In this document: one piece after another, positions 1-8,204 of the stretch
Layout: every line of letters begins with the position of its first letter
How positions within the stretch are numbered: position 1 is the first letter of the stretch
NCBI RefSeq assembly: GCF_001509405.1
Contig: NZ_CP011502.1
Coordinates: 1,922,001-1,986,000 of the forward strand
Direction of reading: 5' to 3'
Length of the DNA: 64,000 nt
Source: Aeromicrobium erythreum
Lineage (GTDB): Bacteria > Actinomycetota > Actinomycetes > Propionibacteriales > Nocardioidaceae
Notes under the pieces: model-generated
The model's input: only the letters and a program-made list of their open reading frames with translations
Told to the model about the DNA's origin: nothing
Databases searched by the model: none
Made by a program: the position numbers and the translations under genes

Positions 1-4
1 GTCA

Positions 5-406
5 GTGAAATTCTATGAAACCCGCGATCAGCATTGCCAGTTCGAAGTCACCGTGAAGGGAAAATCTGGGCCTACGTGCATGATGTACGTACTTACTGGC
101 GACTTCATGACAGCGCGAAGTGCCTGGCTGGACGCGGTGACTGCGGTCCGCATTTTTGGGAGCGATGACGCGGTGAAGGCGATCAATCGACTCGATGAAT
201 TGATGGACAGCGGAAACACGCGCTACGCGAGGCCCTGGGGTGCATACGTTGACGAGATGTTCAAGGAACCGTCAGCCGAGGAGGAAGAGGACGTAACAGA
301 GGTCCAAGATGAAGCTAGCGAGTTGATGCAGGACTTCGACCTTCTCACCTGTGTCGAATTGAACGGCAATCTCAGCCGGAGCCAGTGCGCTGAACGGTTC
401 GGATAA
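5..406 (+). CDS. hypothetical protein, possibly 5'-truncated by the window edge
   Basis: A reading frame of 133 residues opens with GTG four bases into the window; the frame is open to the left edge, so the true start may lie outside. I recognise no family. The N-terminal half looks folded (mixed Trp, Phe, Cys) and residues about 85-110 form an acidic stretch rich in Glu and Asp. Base composition is visibly less GC-rich than the chromosome further right, and it sits on the element side of the broken recombinase, so it is probably cargo of that element. No function can be assigned. Confidence 0.5.
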   Translation: MKFYETRDQHCQFEVTVKGKSGPTCMMYVLTGDFMTARSAWLDAVTAVRIFGSDDAVKAINRLDELMDSGNTRYARPWGAYVDEMFKEPSAEEEEDVTEVQDEASELMQDFDLLTCVELNGNLSRSQCAERFG

Positions 407-691
407 GACCACTCCGGTCCGCTAGCGCGGCAACCCGAACCTCCCGTCAGCGAGCCTCCGAGCTTGAGATACCGCGCACCCTCAAAGGTACTTCCGTGAG
501 TACGAGCGGCTACCTGTGTCGCGTGTTTGTGCACGACGCGAAGACTCCAGTAACGGGAAGTCCGACCAAGATCATTGGGGTCATCCACAGGTCCATTTCG
601 CGTCCCCCTCGCCGTGACGACGGCGGTCGCGGTGGAACCAAGAAGAACCGCCCCGCGCTGGTCCCCTCGATTTGGATCGCCTCCGCACGGT
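407..691. other. intergenic stretch inside the mobile element
   Basis: About 285 bases lie between the hypothetical gene and the end of the recombinase. I see no convincing gene, RNA or strong hairpin here; short open frames overlapping it resemble no family. Confidence 0.4.
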
Positions 692-2138
692 TCAGGTGGG
701 ATGGAGGAACTGTCCTGCGTCATCGATAGTCCTTGGTTCCTGGCGGCCGACCCTATGGGTGAGCAACTCGTTGAGGGCCACATCCAGCTCGAAGACGATC
801 TTCTGCTCTATGGGAAGACGTCCGGGGTAGACCATCCACCGTCCGATGGCGACGAGCAGGCGACATCGCTCAGCCGAGGTGCTCTCAACCCTCATCTCGC
901 TGACCGTCTTCCCGGTCTCGTCAATGACGTACGTGCGATCCGCAGGTAGTTCGTGCGCGGACTTCAGCGCCTTTTTCGCCCGCCGCAGGGACTGGAAGAC
1001 CCGTTCCTCTTCCTCGTCCTCTAGGTCGTCCAGAAGAGCCGCTTGGACGGCCTCCAGATCTACCTCAGCGCGCGTGATGGCCTCTGCCTTGGTGCTGGTC
1101 GAGTCGGACCACCTTCCTGCCACGACCGAGCGGTCGCCGTAGAGGTCGAGGAAAGTCTGCTCGATGTACGAGTCGGCGGCAGAGACCTGGACCGAGGCGG
1201 CTGGCGTGCCCCGTTCATGCTTGGCTCGACCGCACTTGTAGCCGTTGTTGTTCGGCCTCGACGGACCACCGTTGCTCCGGTAGAGCCTGAAGCCACACTC
1301 CGAGCACGTGAGTGCGGGACCGTAGCCCTCCTGGCGGCTCCACGATCGCTTCTCCGGGCGCTTCATGTAGTCGCGGAGCTCGCTCCACTCGGCCATCGTG
1401 AGCAGGGCCGCTTCGGGGTCCACCTGGGGCACGCCGTGACTGTTCACCACCCCGTCCCCGCTCGGGGTCATGCCGGCGAGCCGGGCGTTGCGGAGCAGCA
1501 CCGAGAAGCCCGCCTCCTTGATCGGGAGATCCTCGACAACCCTCGCCTGGGGCTCGCCGCCCATCACGCGACGGATCGCGTCTCGAAGGATCGCCGCGGG
1601 CGACTGCTCGCCTCGACCGGGAGCATCCCAGTCGGGCCGGATCACCAGGCCACGACCGTTCGGGTTGTCGACGGACTTGAAGCCGAAGGGGGCAGCGCCC
1701 ACCGCGTGCCGACCCTCGTTGGCGAACGCGACCAGGGACTCCCGACGACGCTCTCCGGTGATGTTTGGTTCGAGCTCAGCGATGGCCGCGAGCACAACGA
1801 GGATGAACTTGCCGATCGGTCCCGACGTGTCGATGTTCTGCTCGATGGAGACGATCGAGGCTCCGGCTTCCTCGATGTGCTCCACGAGGTCGAGCAGGTC
1901 CCGCACGTTCCGGGCGGCTCGGTCGATCTTGGTGACGAGCACGCGGTCGCCCGGGCGCAGGTCGCCGAGCAAGCGCTTGCCTGCCGGTCGAGCGCCGAAC
2001 GGGATTTTCGATCCACTGACACTCTCGTCGGTAGTGGACGACCTCCGAGCCAAAGCGGTCGATCCGAGTAGCCTGCTTTGTGATGGACCCCGACCGCTCG
2101 TTGTCGAGGGAGATCCGCTCCTATCCCCTGTCAGTCAT
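692..2138 (-). pseudogene. large serine recombinase (integrase), broken by a nonsense codon and a frameshift
   Basis: The main frame (692-2053) encodes the recombinase from DESVSGSK onward: a DRAAR motif matching Arg68/Arg71 of resolvases, the long helix with ERRRESL, the recombinase domain and a zinc ribbon starting CSECG. That frame lacks the catalytic serine. Reading further upstream on the same strand in another frame from ATG at 2138 gives MTDRG-stop-ERISLDNERSG and so on to EVVHY, which restores the Y-x-R-x-S active site numbering (Arg8, Ser10) if the TAG at 2121-2123 replaces a Tyr codon. The two frames join if one extra C near 2030 is removed. The fourth zinc-ribbon Cys also appears to be Thr. 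A truncated product from TTG 2053 would lack the nucleophile. Two lesions visible in the sequence support a pseudogene; sequencing error could explain at most one. Confidence 0.8.
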
Positions 2139-2180
2139 GGACCGGATAGCACGGGAACGTCTTCACTCCGTGAACTTCCG
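2139..2180. other. probable attR junction of the integrative element within corA
   Basis: Immediately upstream of the recombinase start codon (2138) the sequence turns into CorA-coding sequence on the opposite strand, recognisable from VNFRYMPEL at 2170 onward. Large serine integrases usually have attP just beside the 5' end of the integrase gene, so the crossover should lie in this stretch. The exact core cannot be set without attL, which is outside the window. Confidence 0.5.
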
Positions 2181-2289
2181 CTACATGCCGGAGCTCTCGT
2201 GGCACCTCGGCTACCCGCTGTGCCTGGCCGTGATCGGCAGCCTCTGCCTCTACATCTATTGGCGCTTCAAGCGGTCGGGGTGGCTGTAG
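2170..2289 (+). pseudogene. corA: 3' remnant of a CorA-family magnesium transporter gene
   Basis: The last 39 codons before the stop read VNFRYMPEL, then a hydrophobic segment, ending in KRSGWL. This matches the end of CorA proteins: the (G)MNF...MPEL loop after the first membrane helix, the second membrane helix and a basic cytoplasmic tail. Everything upstream of VNF is replaced by the recombinase region, so the transporter is cut in its final exon-equivalent. Whether the element supplies a replacement tail to the 5' part cannot be seen here. Confidence 0.7.
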
Positions 2290-2340
2290 GGCGGGTGGGG
2301 GCTGGGCCTTGCTGGTGCGGTAGCTGCGGGTCTCGACCTG

Positions 2341-2733
2341 CTGGTGCGCGGCCTGCGGTCGCGCTGGGTGTGGCCACCGAGAGGGCCTCGACCGGCAGCG
2401 GGGCTGGGGGCGACCTCGGGTCTCGGGGTCTCGTCTGGGCCCGCCCTTGGACGCACGATTCTTCGTTTCTGCGTTCTCGGGCCAGGCTTCTGCGTTGGCG
2501 CGTCCTATCGGTGGATCTGCAACCGCAGGAGCGCTTCTGCGGTGGGGAATCCACCGATGGCGGGCGACGGGTGGGAAGGATTCTGCCTTCGTGTGGAACG
2601 GTCCACACCAAGGCAGAATCGTGCGTCACCCAGGCCCCGCCAGGGCCCGAGAACCCAGACCAGGTCGCGCCCAGCTGCCCGGTCGAGGCCCGCGCGGAGA
2701 CGGCGCCCAGCGTGAGCCGAGACCGCGCACCAG
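2341..2733. repeat. noncoding repeat element with 11-bp terminal inverted repeats and internal hairpins
   Basis: The segment starts CTGGTGCGCGG and ends with its exact reverse complement CCGCGCACCAG. Inside are two strong hairpins: ATCGGTGGAT (2507-2516) with ATCCACCGAT (2549-2558), containing ACCGCAG/CTGCGGT; and ATTCTGCCTT (2580-2589) with AAGGCAGAAT (2610-2619), extended by GTGTGGA/TCCACAC around loop ACGG. Both arms resemble the segment at 21055-21303 in inverted orientation. No transposase is encoded, so it resembles a MITE or REP-type element. No target duplication is obvious. Confidence 0.6.
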
Positions 2734-2755
2734 AACGGCCCCCTGTCCCCCGACC

Positions 2756-3448
2756 TCAGTCGCCCTTCGGGTCCAGCGTCGGGCGGACGGAGATGGTCTC
2801 GAACTGCGCCTCGGGCGGGGCGTCGACGGCGACGCGCACCGCGGCGGCGATGGTGGCGGGCTGGATCATCCGTTCCGGGTGGCCGCCGTCGCCACGCTCC
2901 AGCACCTGTCGGCCCATCGCCGTGTCGACGATCCCCGGGTGCACGGACACGACGCGCACGCCGTGCTCGCGCTCCTCCTCGCGCAGGCAGTCGCCGAAGG
3001 TGCGCAGCGCGAACTTGCTGCCCGAGTACACCGCGTTGCCGGGCGTCGAGAACAGCCCGGCGCCGGAGTTCACGAGCACGACCGTCCCTCCCCCGTCGCG
3101 CAGCGTGGGCAGCAGCCGCGACGTCAGGTGGGCGACGCCGAAGACGTTGACCTCGAACACCGAGCGCCAGTCGTCGCGCGTCACGTCGCCGACCGTGCCG
3201 TTCACGGCCACGCCCGCCGCGTGCACGAGCACGTCGAGACCCTCCGGCAACGACGCCGCGTCGACCGCGTCGGCGTCCGCGACGTCGAGCGCCAGGACGC
3301 TGGAGCCCTCAAGACCCGACGCCACCGCGTCGAGCTCCTCGACGTCACGTCCGACGAGGACGACGTCGTGCGTACGGGCGAGGTCCTCGGCCACGGCGCG
3401 GCCGATCCCTCGGGTGGCTCCGGTGACGAGCGCGGTGGGACGGGTCAT
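2756..3448 (-). CDS. short-chain dehydrogenase/reductase
   Basis: This 230-residue classical SDR has the NAD(P) motif TGATRGIG (residues 9-16), Asn101, Ser128 and the catalytic Y141-x3-K145 (YSGSK), so it should be an active soluble oxidoreductase. The usual NAAG motif reads HAAG. The substrate is unknown; PGIVDT and the short C-terminus are typical of SDRs acting on small aldehydes or ketones. A -10-like TAGGGT six bases before the ATG supports this start and a leaderless mRNA. It is a single gene with its 3' end against the repeat element. Confidence 0.9.
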   Translation of the reverse strand: MTRPTALVTGATRGIGRAVAEDLARTHDVVLVGRDVEELDAVASGLEGSSVLALDVADADAVDAASLPEGLDVLVHAAGVAVNGTVGDVTRDDWRSVFEVNVFGVAHLTSRLLPTLRDGGGTVVLVNSGAGLFSTPGNAVYSGSKFALRTFGDCLREEEREHGVRVVSVHPGIVDTAMGRQVLERGDGGHPERMIQPATIAAAVRVAVDAPPEAQFETISVRPTLDPKGD

Positions 3449-3486
3449 GTCCCGACCCTAGGACGACGCCGGGGAGGTCGCAGCCG

Positions 3487-4326
3487 CTAGACCGACGCCG
3501 AGACGCCGGCGCCGATGACGCCGAACGCCAGGAGCGCGAGCACCAGCGTGCCGAGCGCGATGCGGTAGACGACGAACGGTGCGTACGAGTGCTTGCTCAC
3601 GTACTGCAGGAGCCAGTGGATGACGGCGAGGCCCACGACGAACGACACGACGGTGCCGATCAGCGTCGGGCCCCAGCCGTAGGCGTTCTCCCCGCCCGGC
3701 ACGTCCTTGAGCTTGTACAGACCGGCCCCCACGACGGCGGGGATGGCCAGCAGGAACGCGAACCGGGTGGCCGCGGCCCGCTCGTAGCCCAGCAGCAGGC
3801 CCATGCTGATCGTCGCGCCCGAGCGCGAGACGCCCGGGACCACGGCGGCAGCCTGTGCGAGGCCCAGCGCCACCGCGTGGGTCCAGGTGAGCTGCTCGAT
3901 CGGGCGGGTGCGCCGCCCGACGCGCTCCGCGACACCCAGCACGATGCCGAGGACGATCAGCATCGTCGCGATGACCCACAGGTTGCGGAACTGCCGGTCG
4001 ATCAGGCTCTCCAGCGCGAGCCCGAGCAGCACGATCGGCATCGAGCCGATGATGACGAACCAGCCCATCCGCCACTCCGGGAGGGCGCGCGCGTCGGACG
4101 ACACGAGACCGCGCAGCCAGCCGGTGCCGATCCGCCAGATGTCCTTCCAGAAGTACAGGACCACGGCCAGCTCGGTGCCGATCTGCACGACCGCCGTGTA
4201 CGCCGCGCCCGGGTCGTCCCAGCCGAGGAAGCGGGGCACGATCGCCAGGTGCGCGCTGCTGGAGATGGGGAGGAACTCGGTCAGCCCCTGGACGAGGCCG
4301 AGCACGACAGATCGCAGGACATCCAC
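3487..4326 (-). CDS. uppP: undecaprenyl-diphosphatase UppP/BacA
   Basis: This integral membrane enzyme dephosphorylates undecaprenyl diphosphate to recycle the lipid carrier for peptidoglycan and other envelope polymers; over-production gives bacitracin resistance in other bacteria. The 279 residues include both family signatures: GLTEFLPISSSAHL (14-27, with the catalytic Glu) and PGVSRSG (164-170), plus about eight hydrophobic segments. The GTG start at 4326 is preceded by TAGGCT at six bases. It diverges from the aldo/keto reductase across only 48 bp. Confidence 0.95.
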   Translation of the reverse strand: MDVLRSVVLGLVQGLTEFLPISSSAHLAIVPRFLGWDDPGAAYTAVVQIGTELAVVLYFWKDIWRIGTGWLRGLVSSDARALPEWRMGWFVIIGSMPIVLLGLALESLIDRQFRNLWVIATMLIVLGIVLGVAERVGRRTRPIEQLTWTHAVALGLAQAAAVVPGVSRSGATISMGLLLGYERAAATRFAFLLAIPAVVGAGLYKLKDVPGGENAYGWGPTLIGTVVSFVVGLAVIHWLLQYVSKHSYAPFVVYRIALGTLVLALLAFGVIGAGVSASV

Positions 4327-4374
4327 GCTGCGAGCCTAGACCTCCGATGTGGACCAGCGGTCTAGGGTGCTGGC
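4327..4374. promoter_or_regulatory. compact divergent promoter region of uppP and the aldo/keto reductase
   Basis: Only 48 bp separate the two start codons. Leftward TAGGCT ends six bases before the uppP GTG and rightward TAGGGT (4363-4368) ends six bases before the reductase ATG, so each promoter's upstream part must overlap the other's -10 region. Both messages would be leaderless. Confidence 0.55.
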
Positions 4375-5340
4375 ATGCAGGAGCGTCAGGTCGGTCACTC
4401 GGGGCTGCGGGTCTCGCGGCTCGGTCTCGGCACCATGACCTTCGGCTCCCAGGTCGACGAGGTCGAGGCCGAGGAGCAGCTCGACGCGTTCCTCGACGCC
4501 GGCGGCACGCTCATCGACACCGCTCCCGTCTACGGCGAGGGCCGGGCCGAGGCGTTGGTCGGCGACCTGGTCGCCAAGCGCGGGGTCCGCGACCAGGTCG
4601 TGCTCGCCGGCAAGGGCGTCGTCGGGTTCCGGCGGGGCCACGCGGTCACCGACGCCTCCCGCGGCCACCTGCTCGCCCAGCTCGACGCGTCGCTGCGCGC
4701 GCTGCGCACCGACCACCTCGACCTCTGGCAGCTCCACGCCTGGGACCCGCTGACGCCATGGGAGGAGACGTTGTCCGCCCTCGAGCACGCCGTGACGACC
4801 GGCCGTGTCCGCTACGTCGGGGTGTCCAACTTCGCCGGCTGGCAGGTGGGCCTGGCCGCGGCGACGGCAGCGCGCACGCTCGGACCTCTGCTCGTCGCCC
4901 ACCAGGTCGAGTACTCGCTGCTCAACCGCACCGTCGAGGAGGAGCTCGTCCCTGCGGCCGAGCACCTCGGGCTCGGGCACCTCGCGTGGTCCCCGCTCGC
5001 GCGCGGCGTGCTGACCGGCAAGTACCGGACGGGCACGCCGGCCGACTCGCGGGCCGCGTCGAGCCAGTGGAGCGGCTTCGTCGCCCCGTACCTCAACCCC
5101 GACCTGGCACCCGTCGTCGACGCCGTCGTCCGGGCCGCGGAGGGCCTCGACGCCGCACCGGCCCACGTGGCGCTCGCCTGGGTCCGCGACCGGCCGACCG
5201 TGGCCTCCACGCTGGTCGGCGCGCGCACCACGGCGCAGCTGCGCACGGCCCTGGGCTCGGACGCGCTCGAGCTGCCGACGGAGATCATCGCGGCGCTGGA
5301 CGACGTGTCCGCGCCCCACACCTGGGAGGACGAGAGGTGA
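4375..5340 (+). CDS. aldo/keto reductase
   Basis: A 321-residue TIM-barrel NADPH-dependent oxidoreductase of the AKR superfamily. The catalytic tetrad is visible as Asp48, Tyr53, Lys80 and His121 (IDTAPVYGEG, LAGKG, LWQLHAWDP). Length and the SNFAGWQ segment fit the bacterial AKR11/AKR5-like proteins of broad carbonyl specificity; the substrate is not determinable. ATG with TAGGGT six bases upstream supports leaderless expression. The next small gene begins two bases after its stop, so they are co-transcribed. Confidence 0.9.
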   Translation: MQERQVGHSGLRVSRLGLGTMTFGSQVDEVEAEEQLDAFLDAGGTLIDTAPVYGEGRAEALVGDLVAKRGVRDQVVLAGKGVVGFRRGHAVTDASRGHLLAQLDASLRALRTDHLDLWQLHAWDPLTPWEETLSALEHAVTTGRVRYVGVSNFAGWQVGLAAATAARTLGPLLVAHQVEYSLLNRTVEEELVPAAEHLGLGHLAWSPLARGVLTGKYRTGTPADSRAASSQWSGFVAPYLNPDLAPVVDAVVRAAEGLDAAPAHVALAWVRDRPTVASTLVGARTTAQLRTALGSDALELPTEIIAALDDVSAPHTWEDER

Positions 5341-5342
5341 GC

Positions 5343-5540
5343 ATGCGACGAGGTGCCGTGGAGTACGAGTTCTGGGACTTCTCGATCCCGCGGACGCAGT
5401 CGCGCAACGCCGTCTGCCGGCTCCTGACCGACGCGGCGGAGTTCCAGGGCTGGGAGATCGACCGGCTCCGCAAGGACCGCTCCGGCCACCGCACTGTTCG
5501 GCTACGACGAAAGATCATCCGCGTCAGCGCGACGCTCTGA
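5343..5540 (+). CDS. DUF5703 family small protein
   Basis: 65 residues, basic C-terminus ending LRRKIIRVSATL, with the EYEFWDFSIPR...SRNAVCRLLTDAAEFQGWEI pattern (shown in parts) typical of the actinobacterial DUF5703 family, whose function is unknown. It starts two bases after the aldo/keto reductase stop, which implies translational coupling. No membrane segment or metal motif is seen. Confidence 0.75.
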   Translation: MRRGAVEYEFWDFSIPRTQSRNAVCRLLTDAAEFQGWEIDRLRKDRSGHRTVRLRRKIIRVSATL

Positions 5541-5565
5541 ACGATCTTCCGCCGGGATCCCGGCC

Positions 5566-6876
5566 TCAGGCGAGGTCGAGGAACCGGTCGAAGACCCGCG
5601 CGCCGAACTCCAGGGCGTCGACCGGCACGCGCTCGTCGACGCCGTGGAACAGCGCCGTGAAGTCGAGGTCGCCGGGCAGGCGCAGCGGCGTGAAGCCGTA
5701 GGAGGTGATGCCGAGCTTGTCCCACGCCTTCGCGTCGGTGCCGCCGGACATCAGGTAGGGCGCGATGTGCGCGTCGGGGTCCTCGGCGTGCAGGGCCACC
5801 GTCATCGCGTCGACGAGGTCGCCGCGGAACGGGTACTCCAGCGCGCGGTCGACGATGTAGGGCTCCACGTCCACCCGGTCGCCGACGATCTCCTGCACGG
5901 CCGGCAGGAAGGAGTCGGTGTGTCCCGGCAGGTAGCGGCCGTCGACGTAGGCGATGGCCTCCCCCGGCACGACGTTGTGCTTGTAGCCGGCCTCGAGCAT
6001 GGTCGCGTTGGTGGAGTTGCGCAGGCCGGCACCGAGCATGCGGATGGCCGGGCCGACGTGCTCGAGGAGCGTGTCGGGGTCCTGCGCGTCGTCGCCGGTG
6101 AGCTCGGCGATCTTGGCCAGCAGGAGCTGCATCGACGGTCCCGGCGTCGCCGGCCAGGCGTGCTCGCCGATGGCCGCGAGCGCCTGCGCCAGGTGGGTGA
6201 TCGCGTTGTCGCTCTGCCGCATGGACCCGTGCCCGGCCGTGCCGCGCGCCCGCAGCCGCATCCAGCTGATGCCCTTCTCGCCGGACTCGATCAGGTACAG
6301 CCGCTGTCCCCCGACCTCGACGGAGAAGCCACCCACCTCGCCGATCGCCTCGGTGCAGCCCTCGAACAGGTCCGGACGGTGCTCGACGAGCCAGTGGGCG
6401 CCCTCGCGTCCGCCGGCCTCCTCGTCGGACGTGAACACGAGCGTGACGGGGCGCTCCGGCACGACGCCGGCCCGCTGACGGGCACGCACCACCGACAGCA
6501 GCATGGCGTCGAAGTCCTTCATGTCGACCGCGCCGCGGCCCCACAGGTAGCCGTCCTGGACCTCGCCGGCGAACGGGTCGACCGTCCAGTCGGCGGCCTG
6601 CGCCGGGACGACGTCGAGGTGGCCGTGCACGAGGAGACCGTCGCGGCTGGAGGTCTGGTCGCCCCAGCGCGCCACGACGCTCGCCCGACCCGGCGCGGCC
6701 TCGACGATCTCGGACTCGATGCCGACGTCGGCCAGCAGGGCCGCGACGTGCTCGGCCGCCTTGCGCTCGCCCGGTCCCTTGCCGTCGCCGTAGTTGGAGG
6801 TGTCGAGCCGGATCAGGTCACGGCAGATCTCCAGGGCCTCGGCCTCGGCGGTGTACGACTGCTCGCTGGTGCCCAT
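5566..6876 (-). CDS. M20/M25/M40 family metallohydrolase (dipeptidase-like)
   Basis: Cytoplasmic di-zinc hydrolase of 436 residues. Metal and catalytic residues are in VHGHLDVVP (His86, Asp88), WGRGAVDMKD (Asp118) and TSDEEAGG (Glu152-Glu153). The dimerisation insert lies between about residues 205 and 320. Members cleave small peptides or N-acyl amino acids; specificity is not visible. TAGACT lies six bases before the ATG. It converges with the DUF5703 gene, leaving about 25 bp between them. Confidence 0.9.
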   Translation of the reverse strand: MGTSEQSYTAEAEALEICRDLIRLDTSNYGDGKGPGERKAAEHVAALLADVGIESEIVEAAPGRASVVARWGDQTSSRDGLLVHGHLDVVPAQAADWTVDPFAGEVQDGYLWGRGAVDMKDFDAMLLSVVRARQRAGVVPERPVTLVFTSDEEAGGREGAHWLVEHRPDLFEGCTEAIGEVGGFSVEVGGQRLYLIESGEKGISWMRLRARGTAGHGSMRQSDNAITHLAQALAAIGEHAWPATPGPSMQLLLAKIAELTGDDAQDPDTLLEHVGPAIRMLGAGLRNSTNATMLEAGYKHNVVPGEAIAYVDGRYLPGHTDSFLPAVQEIVGDRVDVEPYIVDRALEYPFRGDLVDAMTVALHAEDPDAHIAPYLMSGGTDAKAWDKLGITSYGFTPLRLPGDLDFTALFHGVDERVPVDALEFGARVFDRFLDLA

Positions 6877-6885
6877 GCGGGCAGT

Positions 6886-7284
6886 CTAGGTGCGCAGCAG
6901 GTGGTCGACCACGCGGCCGAACAGCCGCCGACCCGCAGCCTCCTCCAGGCGCGCCGCGAAGCGCGGGACGCCCACCGTGTGCGCGACCTCGCGCCACACC
7001 ACGCGCGAGCCGTGCGGCGTGGGCTCCACGTGCACCTCGGCCCAGCCCTTCACGACCCGGCCGCGCTTCTCGATGCGGCACGAGCGTGGCGGGTCCCAGG
7101 CGACGACGTCCATCACGTCGTCGAACCCGAGCGGCCCCACGCCCGTGCGGGCCACGAACCCGGACTCCGTCCGACGGATCCGCGTGAGGGGCACGGCCTC
7201 GCCGTGACGCTCCCAGTCGGTGAGCCGCGCGAAGACCTCGGCGGGCTCCATCGGCACCTCGCGCACGACCTCGAAAGCTCCCAC
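6886..7284 (-). CDS. SRPBCC (START/CoxG-like) family protein
   Basis: A 132-residue helix-grip-fold protein: it opens with FEVVREVPMEPAEVFARLTDWERHG (first strand plus helix) and closes with a long amphipathic helix before the C-terminal FGRVVDHLLRT. Such proteins bind hydrophobic ligands; CoxG-like members help build carbon-monoxide-dehydrogenase-type enzymes. Its position head-to-head with MoxR and CoxE-like genes suggests a functional tie. GTG at 7284 is chosen because TACCAT ends six bases before it. Confidence 0.75.
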   Translation of the reverse strand: MGAFEVVREVPMEPAEVFARLTDWERHGEAVPLTRIRRTESGFVARTGVGPLGFDDVMDVVAWDPPRSCRIEKRGRVVKGWAEVHVEPTPHGSRVVWREVAHTVGVPRFAARLEEAAGRRLFGRVVDHLLRT

Positions 7285-7320
7285 GGCACGATGGTAGGCA
7301 CGATCGCCGGAAGGGGCACG

Positions 7321-8196
7321 ATGGCCACGACCAACTTCAGCTCGGTGCAGGACGTCAAGGATCGCCTGGCGCAGCAGGGCTACCTCGCGTCCGACGCGAT
7401 CGCCACGACCGTGTACCTGGCGTCGGTGCTCGGCAAGCCGCTGCTCGTCGAGGGGCCTGCGGGCACGGGCAAGACCGACCTCGCGCGTGCCGTCGCCGCC
7501 TCGCAGGACGCCGAGCTGGTGCGGCTCCAGTGCTACGAGGGCGTCGACGAGGCCCGGGCGCTGTACGAGTGGAACCACGCCAAGCAGCTGCTGCGCATCA
7601 CCGCGGGACGCGACGAGTCGTGGGACGAGGCCCGCACCGACGTGTTCAGCGAGGAGTTCCTGCTCCCCCGCCCGCTCCTGACGGCGATCCGTCGGACGGA
7701 GCCCACCGTCCTGCTCGTCGACGAGACCGACAAGGCCGACGTCGAGATCGAGGGGCTGCTGCTGGAGGTGCTCGGCGACTTCCAGGTGACGGTGCCCGAG
7801 CTCGGCACGATCCGCGCCACCCGCCGCCCGTTCGTGGTGCTCACCTCGAACGCCACGCGCGAGCTGTCGGAGGCGCTGCGTCGGCGCTGCCTGTTCCTGC
7901 ACGTCGACTTCCCGGACCCTGAGCTGGAGCGGCGCATCGTCGAGCTCAAGGCCCCGGGCCTCGACGACGCGGTGTCGGCCTCGCTGGTGCGCGTGGTCAA
8001 CGCCCTGCGCGCGATGCCGCTGCGCAAGACGCCGTCGGTCTCGGAGACCATCGACTGGGCGCAGACGCTGCTCGCCCTCGGGGGCCGGCTCGACGACGAC
8101 GCCGTGCAGCAGACGCTCGGCGTCGTGCTGAAGCACCACGAGGACATCGAGAAGGCGCGCGAGACGCTCGACGTCGGCGCCGCGCTCGAGGTCTGA
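7321..8196 (+). CDS. MoxR/CoxD-type AAA+ ATPase
   Basis: 291 residues with Walker A EGPAGTGKT (44-52), Walker B LLVDETDKAD, sensor-1 LTSNATRELSEALRRRC and the arginine finger region. MoxR ATPases act as chaperones that insert cofactors or mature metalloenzymes with a VWA partner. That partner follows eight bases downstream. ATG 7321 is preceded by GGAAGG at proper distance, so this start is preferred over the in-frame ATG at 7291. No CO dehydrogenase structural genes are in the window, so the client is unknown. Confidence 0.9.
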   Translation: MATTNFSSVQDVKDRLAQQGYLASDAIATTVYLASVLGKPLLVEGPAGTGKTDLARAVAASQDAELVRLQCYEGVDEARALYEWNHAKQLLRITAGRDESWDEARTDVFSEEFLLPRPLLTAIRRTEPTVLLVDETDKADVEIEGLLLEVLGDFQVTVPELGTIRATRRPFVVLTSNATRELSEALRRRCLFLHVDFPDPELERRIVELKAPGLDDAVSASLVRVVNALRAMPLRKTPSVSETIDWAQTLLALGGRLDDDAVQQTLGVVLKHHEDIEKARETLDVGAALEV

Positions 8197-8204
8197 GCGG
8201 CCGC

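Noticed and set aside
496..949. Short plus-strand frames left of and inside the recombinase
   Set aside because: No start signal, no recognisable domain, and they overlap the recombinase coding strand.
692..2053. Intact recombinase starting at TTG 2053
   Set aside because: It would lack the Y-x-R-x-S active site, and that motif is found just upstream in another frame, so a broken longer gene explains the sequence better.
2341..2733. Small genes inside the first repeat element
   Set aside because: Frames there are Arg/Pro-rich, occur on both strands and match no family; hairpins dominate the sequence.
5644..7320. Long plus-strand frame running into the MoxR gene
   Set aside because: It is antisense to the M20 peptidase and SRPBCC genes; the MoxR homology starts only at 7321, where a ribosome site is present.
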